Made by a program: the position numbers and the translations under genes. The notes under the pieces were generated by a model. It was not told where the DNA came from. It searched no databases and saw only the letters and a list, made by a program, of their open reading frames with translations. This document shows positions 16,238 through 26,600 of a stretch of DNA of 64,000 nt, one piece after another. Source of the stretch: Herbaspirillum chlorophenolicum (GTDB lineage Bacteria > Pseudomonadota > Gammaproteobacteria > Burkholderiales > Burkholderiaceae_D). The DNA lies in the NCBI RefSeq assembly GCF_001189955.1, contig NZ_LFLT01000015.1:45533-109532 (forward strand). Direction: 5' to 3'. How positions within the stretch are numbered: position 1 is the stretch's first letter; every line of letters starts with the position of its first letter.

Positions 16238-19200
16238 ATGAGAAACCTCATCATCAGGGATGGAACCAGCCAGACAATGCGCGCTTTGCCGGCATTGCAG
16301 GACGGCTATTTCAATCTCGATGAAATGTCGTTCCACGACTTGTTGACGATGGTGGCCGAATTCGCCTCCCTGGTGTGCTTCTACAATGCGGAAAACCAGC
16401 CGGACGGCGACTGGAAACCATTTTTTCACGCCGACGAAACGGTGGTGATGAGCCGGATCCTGGCGTTTAATCTGGCCGGCGCCGTGGCGCATTTCGACGA
16501 CTGGTGGCGCGGTACGCCGGAACATACCGGCATCGGCGCAGACGGCCGCAATCATGCACAGGATATTCAAGCCTTGCCGGTGACATATCTGGCAACGACG
16601 ATCGACGGCTGGTACGTGGCGATGCTGGAAGCGCAAAGCGAAAACGGCCTGGCCCTGCGCACGCTCATCGAGAGCGTCATCGTGCAACTGCGCTCCGACA
16701 AGTCCGGTTTTCTGGATTCGTTGCGGCAGGAGGGCGTCAGGTTGCCGCTTGCGCCCCTGTGGTGGGCAGACACCGATGCGGCCATCGTGCCGGACGGCGG
16801 GCGGCGCCCGCAGGCCTTGCTTACCAAAACGATGGTGCGCACCGACTTCCATGCCTATCTCAAGGCTATCGAGATGATCCGCAAGGAAGCGCGGGCGCGG
16901 CTGCCGGCGTCGCTGCTAAGCCAGCAACACGATCCGGCGATCGGCATGCTGATCGCCTTTGTCCGGCAATTCCAGAAACTCAAAGTCAAACTGAACCGCT
17001 TTACCCAAAACTACCTGGATTTTTATTACGACAAGATGCTCGGCAGCGTGCCGCAGCCGGTCGCGCCGGACCGCACCTGGGTCGTATTGACAAAAAGTCC
17101 GGCCGTGCGTGAAGTGCTGGTGCCGGCGCAGACCGGGTTTTTGGCGGGTCTGGATGAGGCCAGCCGCGACATCGTCTATGCCTCGGCCAACGATCTGGTG
17201 GTCAACGATGCGCGCGTGATTGCGCTGCAGACCGTGTATTTCGATCACAACCGCTATAGCGCCCCGGAAAACCGCCTCAGCGACGATCGGCCGGCGGCAG
17301 CCGCAACGAATGGAACAACCGCAACGGTCGCAACAACCGCAACAACCGCCGCCCGTACCTGGTCGACCGCCGCCTGGTTCAACTCGCCGATGATCGAAGG
17401 CGTCATGGCCGACCTGCAGCAAGCCTATCCGATCCTGGGCGCGCCCAAAAACAGCAGTGTGCAAAATACCTTCGCCGACGCCCGTATCGGTTTTGCGCTG
17501 GCGAGCAAGGTGTTACTGCTCAAGGAAGGGCTGCGCAAAATCAGCGTCACGATTGCATTCGACGATGACATGCTGGCGCAGCGCCTCGCGCGTCTGGTGC
17601 CTGTCATGTGCGAGGACGACGGCAGCGGCGACGCCGCGCTGGACGAGATCCGCCGGCAAGACGTCTTCCTGAAGGTGTTCCGGCGCATCTTCCAGGTCGC
17701 CGTCACCGGCGAACACGGCTGGCTGGAGATACCCGACTACTTGCCGGCCTACGACGACCGGGCGCTGACGCTGAGCTTTGAGCTGCCGCCTCAGGAACCG
17801 TCGGTGGTGGCCTACGATCCCGCATTGCATGGCGAGCAGTATGCCGTCGCAACGCCCATGATACGGTTCATCATCAATCCCGGCGCCTACCTGTACCCTT
17901 ACGGCATGTTGCGCGACCTGACCATCAGCGGCGCGCATATCGACGTGCAGGTCAACGGTTGCCGCGACCTGGTGCTGCAAAACAATATCGGACAATTGAG
18001 CGCAGCAGCGCCATTCGCGCCATTCGGCCCCTTGCCGAAACTCGGCAGCTATCTGGTGGTCGGCAATACCGAAATGGCGGGCAAGCAGATTTCGGAATTC
18101 AGCGTGGAAGTCGAGTGGGCCGACCTGACCAGGCTCAACGGCGGCTTCGCCACTTATTACGACGGTTATGAAGTCGAGGTCGCCAACGACGACTTCCTGG
18201 CGACCGTAGGCGTGCTGGCCAAAGGAAGCTGGACGCCGGCCGCCGAACAGACGCGGCCGACGGTGCAATTGTTTCGCGCCGATGTGCAACCGGGGCAGGG
18301 CGAGCGCCTCAACAACCGCGTGACCTGGAACTGCAATCGGGTCGCCCATCTGTTCGAGCCGGACAGCGGGGTATCCATTAAAAAACCGCTGACCTACGGC
18401 CCTGGCGCAAAAAACGGCTTTTTCAAATTCACGCTGGCGTCGCCTGCATTCGGCTTCGGCCATGAGACATATCCGCATCTCCTGTCCGCGACGCTGGTGG
18501 CGAACGCCCGCACGAAACGGCTACGGCGCCAGCGTCCGGTGCCGCGTACTCCCTACACGCCGCAGATCAATTCGATCTCGATCAGCTATCGCGCCGACAG
18601 CGCCATTCATATCGACCGCAAGACAGTCGACGGTTCCGAGCACGACGACCAGTTCATCCATCTCTACCCGAGCGGTTGGGAAGCGCTCGGCGTAGCCAGC
18701 TATCCGGCTGCGGCCTTGCTGCCGCGCTTCGATTTTGCGGGGAATTTGTATATCGGCATCGCCGCGCAGGCGCTGAGCGGCCAGCTCACGCTGTTTTTCC
18801 AATTGCGGGAAGACTCGCTGCCTTTGCCGTCCGATGCACCGTTGCTGCGGCAGCCGGGCGGCATCGAAGCCGGATTGCACTGGTTTTACCTGTCCGGCAA
18901 TGAATGGAAAACCTTGCCCAAAAACGCGCTGATCTCCGACGGCACGCAGAATTTCATGACGTCGGGCATCGTCACGCTGCTGCTGCCGGCCGATATCGGC
19001 GCGGACAACAGCGTGATGCCGGCCGGTTCGTACTGGCTGCGCGTCAGCGCCGATCACGACCTGGAAAAGTATTGCAGCCTGTATGCCGTTCATGCCCAGG
19101 CGGTAGAAGTGCGGCGCGGCGCCGATGTGTCGCCGCAGGTGCCGATGGTGTTGCCGGCAACAGCCATCACCCGCAGCCTTAAACCTTTGCCGGGCATCAC

Positions 19201-20053
19201 AGGAATCGGGCAACCGGTTGCATCCACCGGCGGCCGTGCTGCGGAGACGCGCGCACAGTTGCGCACGCGCGTGAGCGAACGGCTGCGCCACAAGGATCGG
19301 GCCGTCTCGGCGGCGGACTACGAGGCCTTGATCCTGCAGTATTTTCCCGAGGTCTACAAAGTCAAATGTTTCGCCAATCTGGCAACCGACCGTGGCCCGG
19401 ATAATTGCATCCGTCCCGGCCATGCGCTGGTGGTGCCGTTGCCGTATTGGCCGGCGGTGACGCATCAGGATCAGATGCCCATGCTCAACGGCAATCTGAT
19501 GCAGGAGATCCGTCAATTCCTGCAAGAGCTTGCTTCGCCGTGGAGCAGTATTTCGGTGGAAAACCCGGTCTACGAAAAAATACAGGTGCGCTGCAAGGTC
19601 AAGTTTATCGGCGGCATGAGCAACGGCCACCATATCAATCAACTCAATCGGGAGATTTCGGATTTCCTTACTCCCTGGCAGGATGGGCGCGGCTATCGGA
19701 CGCATTTCGGCTGGCGCATCCGGCAGCACGACCTTGAGGCCTTCATCGGCGACTTGCCTTATGTCGAGAGCCTCTCCGGATTTTCCATGTTGCGTATCGC
19801 TTCTTCCGATACGGTGACTTACTCATTGTTCGATACGGCTGCTGCGCCGGACGTCACCGACGACCATTGCGCCGACATCACGCCGCTGTGCCCATGGAGC
19901 ATCGCCATTCCGGCGGTGCGGCATGCCATTGAGGCGATCGACGACAGCCTGCTGCACGATCCGGTGCGTACTGCGCTCAGTAATCTGGAAATCGGTTCAA
20001 CCTTCATCATTCCAAAAAACGAAAATGACCAGCAAATCAATGGCGCGGCGTAA
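16238..20053 (+). CDS. eCIS baseplate J-like protein (Afp11/Pvc11-like)
   Basis: 1271 aa, a large baseplate wedge component. The C-terminal part holds the baseplate J region (GGRAAETRAQLRTRVSERLR, KDRAVSAADYEALILQYFPE, then VENPVYEKIQVRCKVKFIGG), as in Afp11/Pvc11. The N-terminal 800 residues are the extended beta-rich portion typical of eCIS rather than of phage gpJ. Residues about 355-370 are a low-complexity Ala/Thr linker encoded by 9-bp repeats at 17301-17352. The next gene starts inside its 3' end (29-bp overlap), indicating coupling. Confidence 0.92.
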   Translation: MRNLIIRDGTSQTMRALPALQDGYFNLDEMSFHDLLTMVAEFASLVCFYNAENQPDGDWKPFFHADETVVMSRILAFNLAGAVAHFDDWWRGTPEHTGIGADGRNHAQDIQALPVTYLATTIDGWYVAMLEAQSENGLALRTLIESVIVQLRSDKSGFLDSLRQEGVRLPLAPLWWADTDAAIVPDGGRRPQALLTKTMVRTDFHAYLKAIEMIRKEARARLPASLLSQQHDPAIGMLIAFVRQFQKLKVKLNRFTQNYLDFYYDKMLGSVPQPVAPDRTWVVLTKSPAVREVLVPAQTGFLAGLDEASRDIVYASANDLVVNDARVIALQTVYFDHNRYSAPENRLSDDRPAAAATNGTTATVATTATTAARTWSTAAWFNSPMIEGVMADLQQAYPILGAPKNSSVQNTFADARIGFALASKVLLLKEGLRKISVTIAFDDDMLAQRLARLVPVMCEDDGSGDAALDEIRRQDVFLKVFRRIFQVAVTGEHGWLEIPDYLPAYDDRALTLSFELPPQEPSVVAYDPALHGEQYAVATPMIRFIINPGAYLYPYGMLRDLTISGAHIDVQVNGCRDLVLQNNIGQLSAAAPFAPFGPLPKLGSYLVVGNTEMAGKQISEFSVEVEWADLTRLNGGFATYYDGYEVEVANDDFLATVGVLAKGSWTPAAEQTRPTVQLFRADVQPGQGERLNNRVTWNCNRVAHLFEPDSGVSIKKPLTYGPGAKNGFFKFTLASPAFGFGHETYPHLLSATLVANARTKRLRRQRPVPRTPYTPQINSISISYRADSAIHIDRKTVDGSEHDDQFIHLYPSGWEALGVASYPAAALLPRFDFAGNLYIGIAAQALSGQLTLFFQLREDSLPLPSDAPLLRQPGGIEAGLHWFYLSGNEWKTLPKNALISDGTQNFMTSGIVTLLLPADIGADNSVMPAGSYWLRVSADHDLEKYCSLYAVHAQAVEVRRGADVSPQVPMVLPATAITRSLKPLPGITGIGQPVASTGGRAAETRAQLRTRVSERLRHKDRAVSAADYEALILQYFPEVYKVKCFANLATDRGPDNCIRPGHALVVPLPYWPAVTHQDQMPMLNGNLMQEIRQFLQELASPWSSISVENPVYEKIQVRCKVKFIGGMSNGHHINQLNREISDFLTPWQDGRGYRTHFGWRIRQHDLEAFIGDLPYVESLSGFSMLRIASSDTVTYSLFDTAAAPDVTDDHCADITPLCPWSIAIPAVRHAIEAIDDSLLHDPVRTALSNLEIGSTFIIPKNENDQQINGAA
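17310..17352 (+). repeat. In-frame 9-bp tandem repeat in the baseplate J gene
   Basis: Imperfect GCAACAACC units (GCAACGGTC, GCAACAACC, GCAACAACC, with a related unit before) encode Ala-Thr-Thr triplets in a linker. Gain or loss of units would keep the frame, so only linker length would change. Confidence 0.6.
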
Positions 20054-20822
20054 TCGCGATACGCTAAGAAGCAAGTTCAAGGATGGTGAAATGCCATCGG
20101 CATCGGCTTTTTCGGAATTGATCGATTCCATGCTCAATATCGTCGATGAAGGCTTCGACAAGACGGCTGCGGACGGCTTGAAAGTGTCCCAGCTGAACCA
20201 GGGCAAGCTGTTGAGTTTTTACCAGAATATAGATATCAAGAGCCCGATCTGGTCGATCCAGCTCGATGGACCGGGGGGCGGCCTGACTTTCGGCAATGGC
20301 GCCAATGCCAACGTACTGACCTTGCGCCAGCTCAAAGTCGAGCGCGACGGCGAAGTGAGCGACGGCGATTTCGAACTGGAGATGGCGGGGCGCATCGTCG
20401 CCGACGGCCGGCGTGGCCGTGCCGGCCGCCTGAGCGTGCCGGCCGATGGCCGATGGCACGATATCACCGATACGCTCAAGGGCTGCAATGCCTTTGAAAT
20501 CACCGCAGGCGTGGGCAAGCCTAACAGCGGCAAGTATGCCCTGATGCATGCCTTCGCGATCATGACGTTCAACGGCAAGAGCGAAATCGACTACCGGCAG
20601 GCGCATTTCGGCAGCAAATGCAATCGCCTGCAACTCCAATGGGTGCCCGACCCCGATGGCGCGCGCCATGCCTATATCCTGCAAATGCGGGTGGGATGCC
20701 CGTACGACAACAGCCGCAATGCCAAGGAAAAGACCTGGGTGTCGTACTACCTGACCAATCTGTGGTTCGATCCATTGATGGAAGACTGCGCCCGCGATCC
20801 GGAGCCGAAGGTGAAGTCATGA
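20025..20822 (+). CDS. eCIS-associated protein, candidate fibre/receptor-binding component
   Basis: 265 aa from the ATG at 20025, overlapping the baseplate J gene by 29 bp (an ATG at 20040 is the alternative). The N-terminal helix region (SKFKDGEMPSASAFSELIDS, MLNIVDEGFDK) resembles the attachment segment seen at the start of short tail-fibre-like proteins. The rest is beta-rich with Gly-rich turns (GPGGGLTFGNGANANVLTLR, GRRGRAGRLSVPADGRWHDI) and aromatic-rich ends, as in trimeric or jelly-roll binding proteins. No canonical Afp13 fibre exists in the operon, so this is the best positional candidate for a host-recognition protein. That is an inference. Confidence 0.82.
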   Translation: MTSKSMARRNRDTLRSKFKDGEMPSASAFSELIDSMLNIVDEGFDKTAADGLKVSQLNQGKLLSFYQNIDIKSPIWSIQLDGPGGGLTFGNGANANVLTLRQLKVERDGEVSDGDFELEMAGRIVADGRRGRAGRLSVPADGRWHDITDTLKGCNAFEITAGVGKPNSGKYALMHAFAIMTFNGKSEIDYRQAHFGSKCNRLQLQWVPDPDGARHAYILQMRVGCPYDNSRNAKEKTWVSYYLTNLWFDPLMEDCARDPEPKVKS

Positions 20823-21154
20823 GCGGGATCGCGGCGCCTGAAACGATGCAAATCGTCCTGACGGCGGAGCAGGGCAATCTGGTGATCGCCGCGCTGGCGG
20901 AGTGCCCGTTCAAGCTGGTCTACGAATTGATCGGCAAGCTCAATCGCCAGGCCAACGATGCGGGTGGACGGGCCGCTGCAGGCAAGTACGCCTGCCTGCT
21001 GACGGCGGACGAACTGAAGCTGGTCCTCAATGCGCTGGGCAACCTGCCATACCATCAGGTGCATGCGCTGGTGCATGCCTTGCAATTGCAATTGAAGGTG
21101 GGGCCGGAGCGTGTTGCCGGGGGGGCCAAAAAGCGCCCGAAGGGAACCCGCTGA
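20819..21154 (+). CDS. Small eCIS operon protein of unknown function
   Basis: 111 aa; its ATG overlaps the TGA of the previous gene (ATGA at 20819-20822), so translation is coupled. Mostly helical, with two similar halves: IVLTAEQGNLVIAALAECPF then KLVYELIGKLNRQA, and CLLTADELKLVLNALGNLPY then HQVHALVHALQLQ. The shared pattern LTA-(E)-(x)-L-V-(x)-A-L-(x)-(x)-(C/L)-P-(F/Y) points to an internal duplication. A basic tail (GGAKKRPKGTR) ends it. No family recognised; position between two baseplate genes suggests a chaperone or a small structural adaptor. Confidence 0.8.
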   Translation: MSGIAAPETMQIVLTAEQGNLVIAALAECPFKLVYELIGKLNRQANDAGGRAAAGKYACLLTADELKLVLNALGNLPYHQVHALVHALQLQLKVGPERVAGGAKKRPKGTR

Positions 21155-21157
21155 CCG

Positions 21158-23692
21158 ATGAAGACGCCCGATTACATCGATAAACTGGGGCCGGATCCTG
21201 ACGGTCTCGATTTCGATGCCTTGAGAAAGGCGGGCATTGCCATGCTGCAGGAGTTATGCGGCGAACGCTGGACTGATTACAATCTGCACGACCCTGGCGT
21301 CACCATCCTGGAACAGTTCTGCTACGGGCTGACCGATCTCGCATACCGCTCCGAATTCGCACCGGAAGATTATCTTGCCGGGCCGTTCGGCAAAATCGAT
21401 TTCACACGCCACGCCCTGCATCAGGCCGACAGCATCCTGCCCAGCCAGGTGCTGACTGCGGACGATTACCGCAAGATCATTTACGACCGCATTCCAGAAA
21501 TAGAAGATGTATGGCTGGCTTCGGCCGATGGCGACGGCAACGATGCCGGGCCGGCCGTGGCCGGGCTGTACCGGATATCGCTCAAGATCAGGGAAAGCCT
21601 GCAAACCGATCTCGGATCGGACGAACAGGCTCGGTTGGAGGCGAGCGTGAAGCAGCGGGTCATCGAAGTATTCAATGCGCACCGCAACCTCGGCGAGGAT
21701 CTCGGCGAGATCGTCATTATCGGCACCCAGCCGGTGTTTCTGTGCGGCGATATCCAGATTCACAGCCTGCGTGATCCTGCGGCGATCTTTGCGGATATTT
21801 ACTTCCGCTGCGCGCAGCAAGTCGTTTCCGGATTCCGTACCGAACGCTACCTCGACGCCCGCGATGGCGGCGCCTCTCTGGAAACCCTGTTTTCCGGACC
21901 GAAGACCGTGCACGGTCGCATCCTCAGTACCGGATCCGATACGCCAGGCGCGCCGACTCCCATTGCCAGGCTGATTTCGCTGGTGCAGTCGGTCGATGGC
22001 GTCACGCACGTCCAGCGGCTGGCGCTGTGCGATGAGAGCGGTCGGTTGGTCGCGGGCGAAAGCGCCGACGGCAAGGTCTTGCGCTTGCGTTTTCCGGATA
22101 AGGCGCAGAGCACTTTCCTGCGCCTGCATTTCGCCAGCGGCGGAATCGGCCACTATGACGTGCCATCGGTCGCGAAGAGCACGCAGTTACAGGCGGAAAA
22201 AGCGCAGATCGTGCTGGACGATGCGCGCATTGCATTGCGCAAGGCGCGTTTTGAATTCGATACCGTACGCAATACCGTGCAATTGCTGGAGCAGATCGTC
22301 CCGGCGCCGCAAGGCGTGCATCGGGCACTGAACGAGTATTACTCGATCCAGCATCAATTTCCTGCCATCTATGGCATCAACCGCTACGGCGTGCCATCGT
22401 CGGCGCCGCTGGCGAACAAGGTCAGCGCCCATCAGCTGAAAGCCTACCTGTTCATGGCCGAGCAATTGATGGCCAATTACCTGGAGAACCTGCAGGCGAT
22501 TCCCCAGGTGTTTTCCATCGACGATCTCGGACAGACGTACTTTTCCCAGGTCATCGACAACCAGGCCTTGCCGGATATAGCAAAACTGTACGTCGATGCG
22601 CCGCCGCAGATCGGCGCCATGCTGGCGCGCATCGTGGCCCGCATGGACAAGCCGGAAGACCGCCGCAGCCGCCTCATCGATCTGCTGCTGGCCATGTACG
22701 GCGAAGAGTTTTCGCAAAAGTCCCTGCGCCGCTTCAATTACTACGAAGAGCGCCATACGGCGCGCTGGCTGGTCGACAACAAACTGGCGTTCCTGAAGAA
22801 TATCGCCGTCCTGAGCCGCGACCGCGCCACTGCTTTCGATTACACCAGAGGCGCGACCCGCGCAGACGGCAGTCCCAACCGTCCCGGCCTTCATGCCAAG
22901 ATCGCGATTCTGCTGGGCTTGCCGCCGACGCCGGAGAACGATGAACTGAGCGGGCAGTTGTTGCACTACAAACTGCGCCTGAGCACTGCCGGGCTGTCGC
23001 CGGCGGAATACGAGCGCGCCGCCGCGCATCTGGCCTTGCTGGCGCGCAGCGAAGACGACGGACGCCACGCCGCGCCGAATGGCCAAGTCCTGCCTATGTC
23101 CTTGCTGACACAGGGCGTGCGCCTGGAGAACTATATCCTTGAACAGAACGGCGGTACGGTCCATGTGCATTTTCAGACGCACGACAGCCGCCTGGGTATC
23201 GTCAAGCTGGGCAGTTATGACGACATGGCCGACGCCGATCTCCAGATGCAGCAATTGCGCGGTTTCATCCGCCATCTCAACATGGCGTCGGAAGGGCTGT
23301 TCCTGGTGGAACACCTGCTGCTGCGTCCGCGCGCGCATGGCGCCAATGATGCAGGCAAGCCGGCAGATGATGCTTCGCCAGATTTTTATGCCAGCCGCAT
23401 CAGCGTGATCTTCCCCGGCTGGTCCGCACGTTTCAGCGATCCGGATTTCCGCAGCCTGGCGCAAGAAACGGTGTGCCGCAATTTGCCGGCGCATTTGTAT
23501 CCGGAGTTCTATTGGCTCGATTTCGTTTCGATGCGCGATTTCGAGCAGCGCCATCGGATCTGGCTGGACAGCTTACGCAAAGTCATCGGCGATGCCCGAA
23601 CTGGGCTGGAACGCCTCAATACGGCCTCGGCCAGCCTGACGAAATTCCTCCAGCGCCATCGCGGCGCCGGCGACTTGACGTACTGGGTGTGA
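21158..23692 (+). CDS. eCIS second baseplate protein (Afp12/Pvc12-like)
   Basis: 844 aa. The N-terminal pattern (FDALRKAGIAMLQELCGERW, TDYNLHDPGVTILEQFCYGL, TDLAYRSEF) and the LPSQVLTADDYRKIIYDRIP block are typical of the second baseplate-J-type protein of eCIS. The middle carries a helical stretch with heptad character (residues about 345-385, QAEKAQIVLDDARIALRKAR). The C-terminus (GWSARFSDPDFRSLAQETVC, LPAHLYPEFYWLDF) is the conserved end seen in Afp12 homologues. It forms wedges with the Afp11-like protein. Four bases separate it from the tape-measure gene. Confidence 0.9.
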   Translation: MKTPDYIDKLGPDPDGLDFDALRKAGIAMLQELCGERWTDYNLHDPGVTILEQFCYGLTDLAYRSEFAPEDYLAGPFGKIDFTRHALHQADSILPSQVLTADDYRKIIYDRIPEIEDVWLASADGDGNDAGPAVAGLYRISLKIRESLQTDLGSDEQARLEASVKQRVIEVFNAHRNLGEDLGEIVIIGTQPVFLCGDIQIHSLRDPAAIFADIYFRCAQQVVSGFRTERYLDARDGGASLETLFSGPKTVHGRILSTGSDTPGAPTPIARLISLVQSVDGVTHVQRLALCDESGRLVAGESADGKVLRLRFPDKAQSTFLRLHFASGGIGHYDVPSVAKSTQLQAEKAQIVLDDARIALRKARFEFDTVRNTVQLLEQIVPAPQGVHRALNEYYSIQHQFPAIYGINRYGVPSSAPLANKVSAHQLKAYLFMAEQLMANYLENLQAIPQVFSIDDLGQTYFSQVIDNQALPDIAKLYVDAPPQIGAMLARIVARMDKPEDRRSRLIDLLLAMYGEEFSQKSLRRFNYYEERHTARWLVDNKLAFLKNIAVLSRDRATAFDYTRGATRADGSPNRPGLHAKIAILLGLPPTPENDELSGQLLHYKLRLSTAGLSPAEYERAAAHLALLARSEDDGRHAAPNGQVLPMSLLTQGVRLENYILEQNGGTVHVHFQTHDSRLGIVKLGSYDDMADADLQMQQLRGFIRHLNMASEGLFLVEHLLLRPRAHGANDAGKPADDASPDFYASRISVIFPGWSARFSDPDFRSLAQETVCRNLPAHLYPEFYWLDFVSMRDFEQRHRIWLDSLRKVIGDARTGLERLNTASASLTKFLQRHRGAGDLTYWV

Positions 23693-23696
23693 CGGG

Positions 23697-26600
23697 ATGA
23701 GCGCCAGACACCGCATTGACGAGTTGTTGTTCGATATCGCGTTTTCCTCGCCGACGCTGGAAATGACGCAGGCCGATGCATTGCGCGCCCTGGTGGTGGA
23801 AAAGTTGCTGCCGGTGATGGGGCAGGTGTTTGATGAATATGCAGACAGCGATGTCGTCTGGCAGATCGACGCGCTGGAGATCGACGTCGGCAACGTGAAC
23901 GAAGCCGATTTCCCGGCGGCGTTGGCGGAAAATCTCAGGATGGCGCTGGAAAAAGTCTTGCAGGGCGATGTCGCGAAACCGCCTGCGGCGCGCCGTATCC
24001 CGCGTAGCCGGGCGGATGTGGAAATGCTGCTGGCTTTTCTTGCCGACGGCACGTTGCCGTGGCAACTGGAGAGCGGCGCTTCCGATGGCGCCGCTTCGGC
24101 CGGCGCCGCCGCAGCGATCCATGAAAGCTTGCTGCAACGGGTATTGCAGCATAGCGCCGACGTATTGTTGCCGGCCTTGCGCGCATCATCCCGGCGCAGC
24201 GTGCAAGTGGCGCGGTTGGCGCGCCAGTTTCCTGCGGCGCAATTGCAGGCTTTGTTGCAGCATCTGGTTCCTGCCGACGCCGATGTTCTGATACGGCATA
24301 TCGCTGCGTTGCAGGCATTGCTGCAAGAGGCGGCATTGGAGCGTTCCGCGTGGAGCGAGGCCATGTACGCTGTGTGGGAAGAGATTTTCGCTGTGTGCCT
24401 GGAACAGCAGGGGATAACGCCATCTGCGGCTGCCATCCTGCAGTCGGCGCTGGTCAAGATGGCGGCGCAACGACAACAGGCCGTTTTGCAGGTGGCGCGA
24501 GAATTGACTCAGCGCATCGAGGCGCGTCGCGGCGGCTTTCCCCAAAACGAGATGGATCGTGCGCTGGCTGTCGTGGCCGATGGCACCGGCACCGGACGGA
24601 CGACGGCTGCTTCAGCGAACCTGCCATCGGACGACGGATTGCCGGTGATGTGGCGCACGCTGGCTGCGCAACGGTCCGACCTCGGCTTATTGAGGCATCT
24701 GATCGGTCAATCGTCTCCGGGCATGTTGCAGGCGTCTCTGAAGTACTTCAACCCGCGCCATGCCGACGCCGCGATCGGACAGCTCGAGACTCTGGAGCGC
24801 CTGTTGGGCCGAACCGGTTTTGCTCGCCCGGCAGTCGCGCAGGCGCTGTCCACGGCCTGGGAGAACGTTTTTAGCGTCAGCCTAGTACCGTCGCCGTCTC
24901 CGCAGCCGCCTCGCCTGGCGCAGATTCTGGAGCATGTGGTTGCGACCCTGGTCTTTGCACTACCCGAACCGGAGCGGCAAACACGTCCGGCAATCTTGTC
25001 GCAACTGCATCAGACCGCCGTATCGGATGGTCGGATGCAGGAGCTGGCTGCGGTCCTGTCGACATTGCAGGATGCGGACAACGTTCGAACTGATGCCGAG
25101 GCTCACGCACGCGGCAGCACCGGCAATAGCGACGCCGCATTGATGATGGAAAAATCGGCGAACGACGCGATTCCTCCGGAGGAACGAGCCGGGATGGCAT
25201 ACGAGCCGCCGTCCACCGCGGTCACGGTCAGGAATCAGGTGATTGCAGCGCTGATGGGCGGCAATGCGGGCGATATTTATGACGACTGGCGTACGTTCCG
25301 TGATAGCCGGCCGGAGTTGTTGCGTTCTGCGATTTTGCACTACAGCGGCTATGGCGAAATTCGGGAAAAAATCGCTTCGACTTTTCCGCTTTCCTTGCTG
25401 GCCGATATGCTGGCCTTGCTGGCGCCGCAGGCTGCGGAATTGACGGAGCATGTCTGGGCCGATCCTCAACTACGTGCATGGCTGGACGACGAAGTCCCGG
25501 ATGGCGCGGCGCGCTGGAACAACTGGCGGCGAAACTGGTGGCGCGGTGCGATTGCGTATCTGCTGCAGGCGGCGCGTGCGCAGGAGCAACCTGCAACGGT
25601 TGCATTCGATGCCACGGCGGCGCCATCGGCGTTCGACATGTCGGCATATCTTGCCGCAGGTATGGAAAGTGCCGCGCCTGCCGATGAGCATCTGGCAGAT
25701 TATCTGGCGCAACTGCAACTGCCGGAGAGGGCGGCTGGCATGCCGATGCAACATGCGCAAAGACATGAAGAAGAAAAAGACAGCGGGGACAACGCCGCGC
25801 ACTCCAGGCATCTTCCGCATGATGCTCTCGGCAAGCCTTTCTTGAATGAGCGGCGCAAGGCTGTAATCGGCCTTGTGGAAGAGATTGCCAATGACGGAAA
25901 TTCCTCGTCGCCCCGGCAAGAAATTCCACAACAACCGTTGCCATCGCCAAGCTCGCTGCCGGTCGACTCGCCGTCACTGGCGCAATTGTTCGAAGCGATT
26001 CGCGGCGGCGCGCAACCGTCGCAACGGTGGACATTAAGCGTAGCGCAACTGAAACAACTGCTGCATGAGGCGGTGAGCGAGCGGTCCTTCTTCCAGGCCA
26101 TTGTCGACCATGCGAGCGTTGCGCGCGATCCGCATACGTATTACGTTCAGGTTTTGCATGCGCTGGCAGAGAACCGGATCGTCGATCTCGAAGCGTTTGC
26201 TGCAATCGAAGGGGGGGCATCGCCGTTGCCAGAGACCACGATGGCATCGAGCGGATCGGCCGCATTAGACGGATCGGATGAAGCCAAGGCCGTTTCCATA
26301 CCGCATGAACCGGAAAATATCGGCGAGCGGGACAAGGCGAAATTGATCGGCCGTCTTGCCAAAGCATTGATGAAAGGAGACCCGGCCCCGCTCTATGCCG
26401 ACTGGGATGTCCTGCTGCGCAAACATGCGCCGCTGCTGCGCGAGGCATTGCAGCATTACGCCATCCGCGACGATATCCTTGAACGCATCGCCTTGTCTTT
26501 TCCGGAAAGCATGCTCTACGACATGATCGCGCTGCTGGCGCCGGCAGCGGCGCCGATATGGTCGCTGTTGCGCGATCCGGAAACCTGGGCTGCGGCGGAG

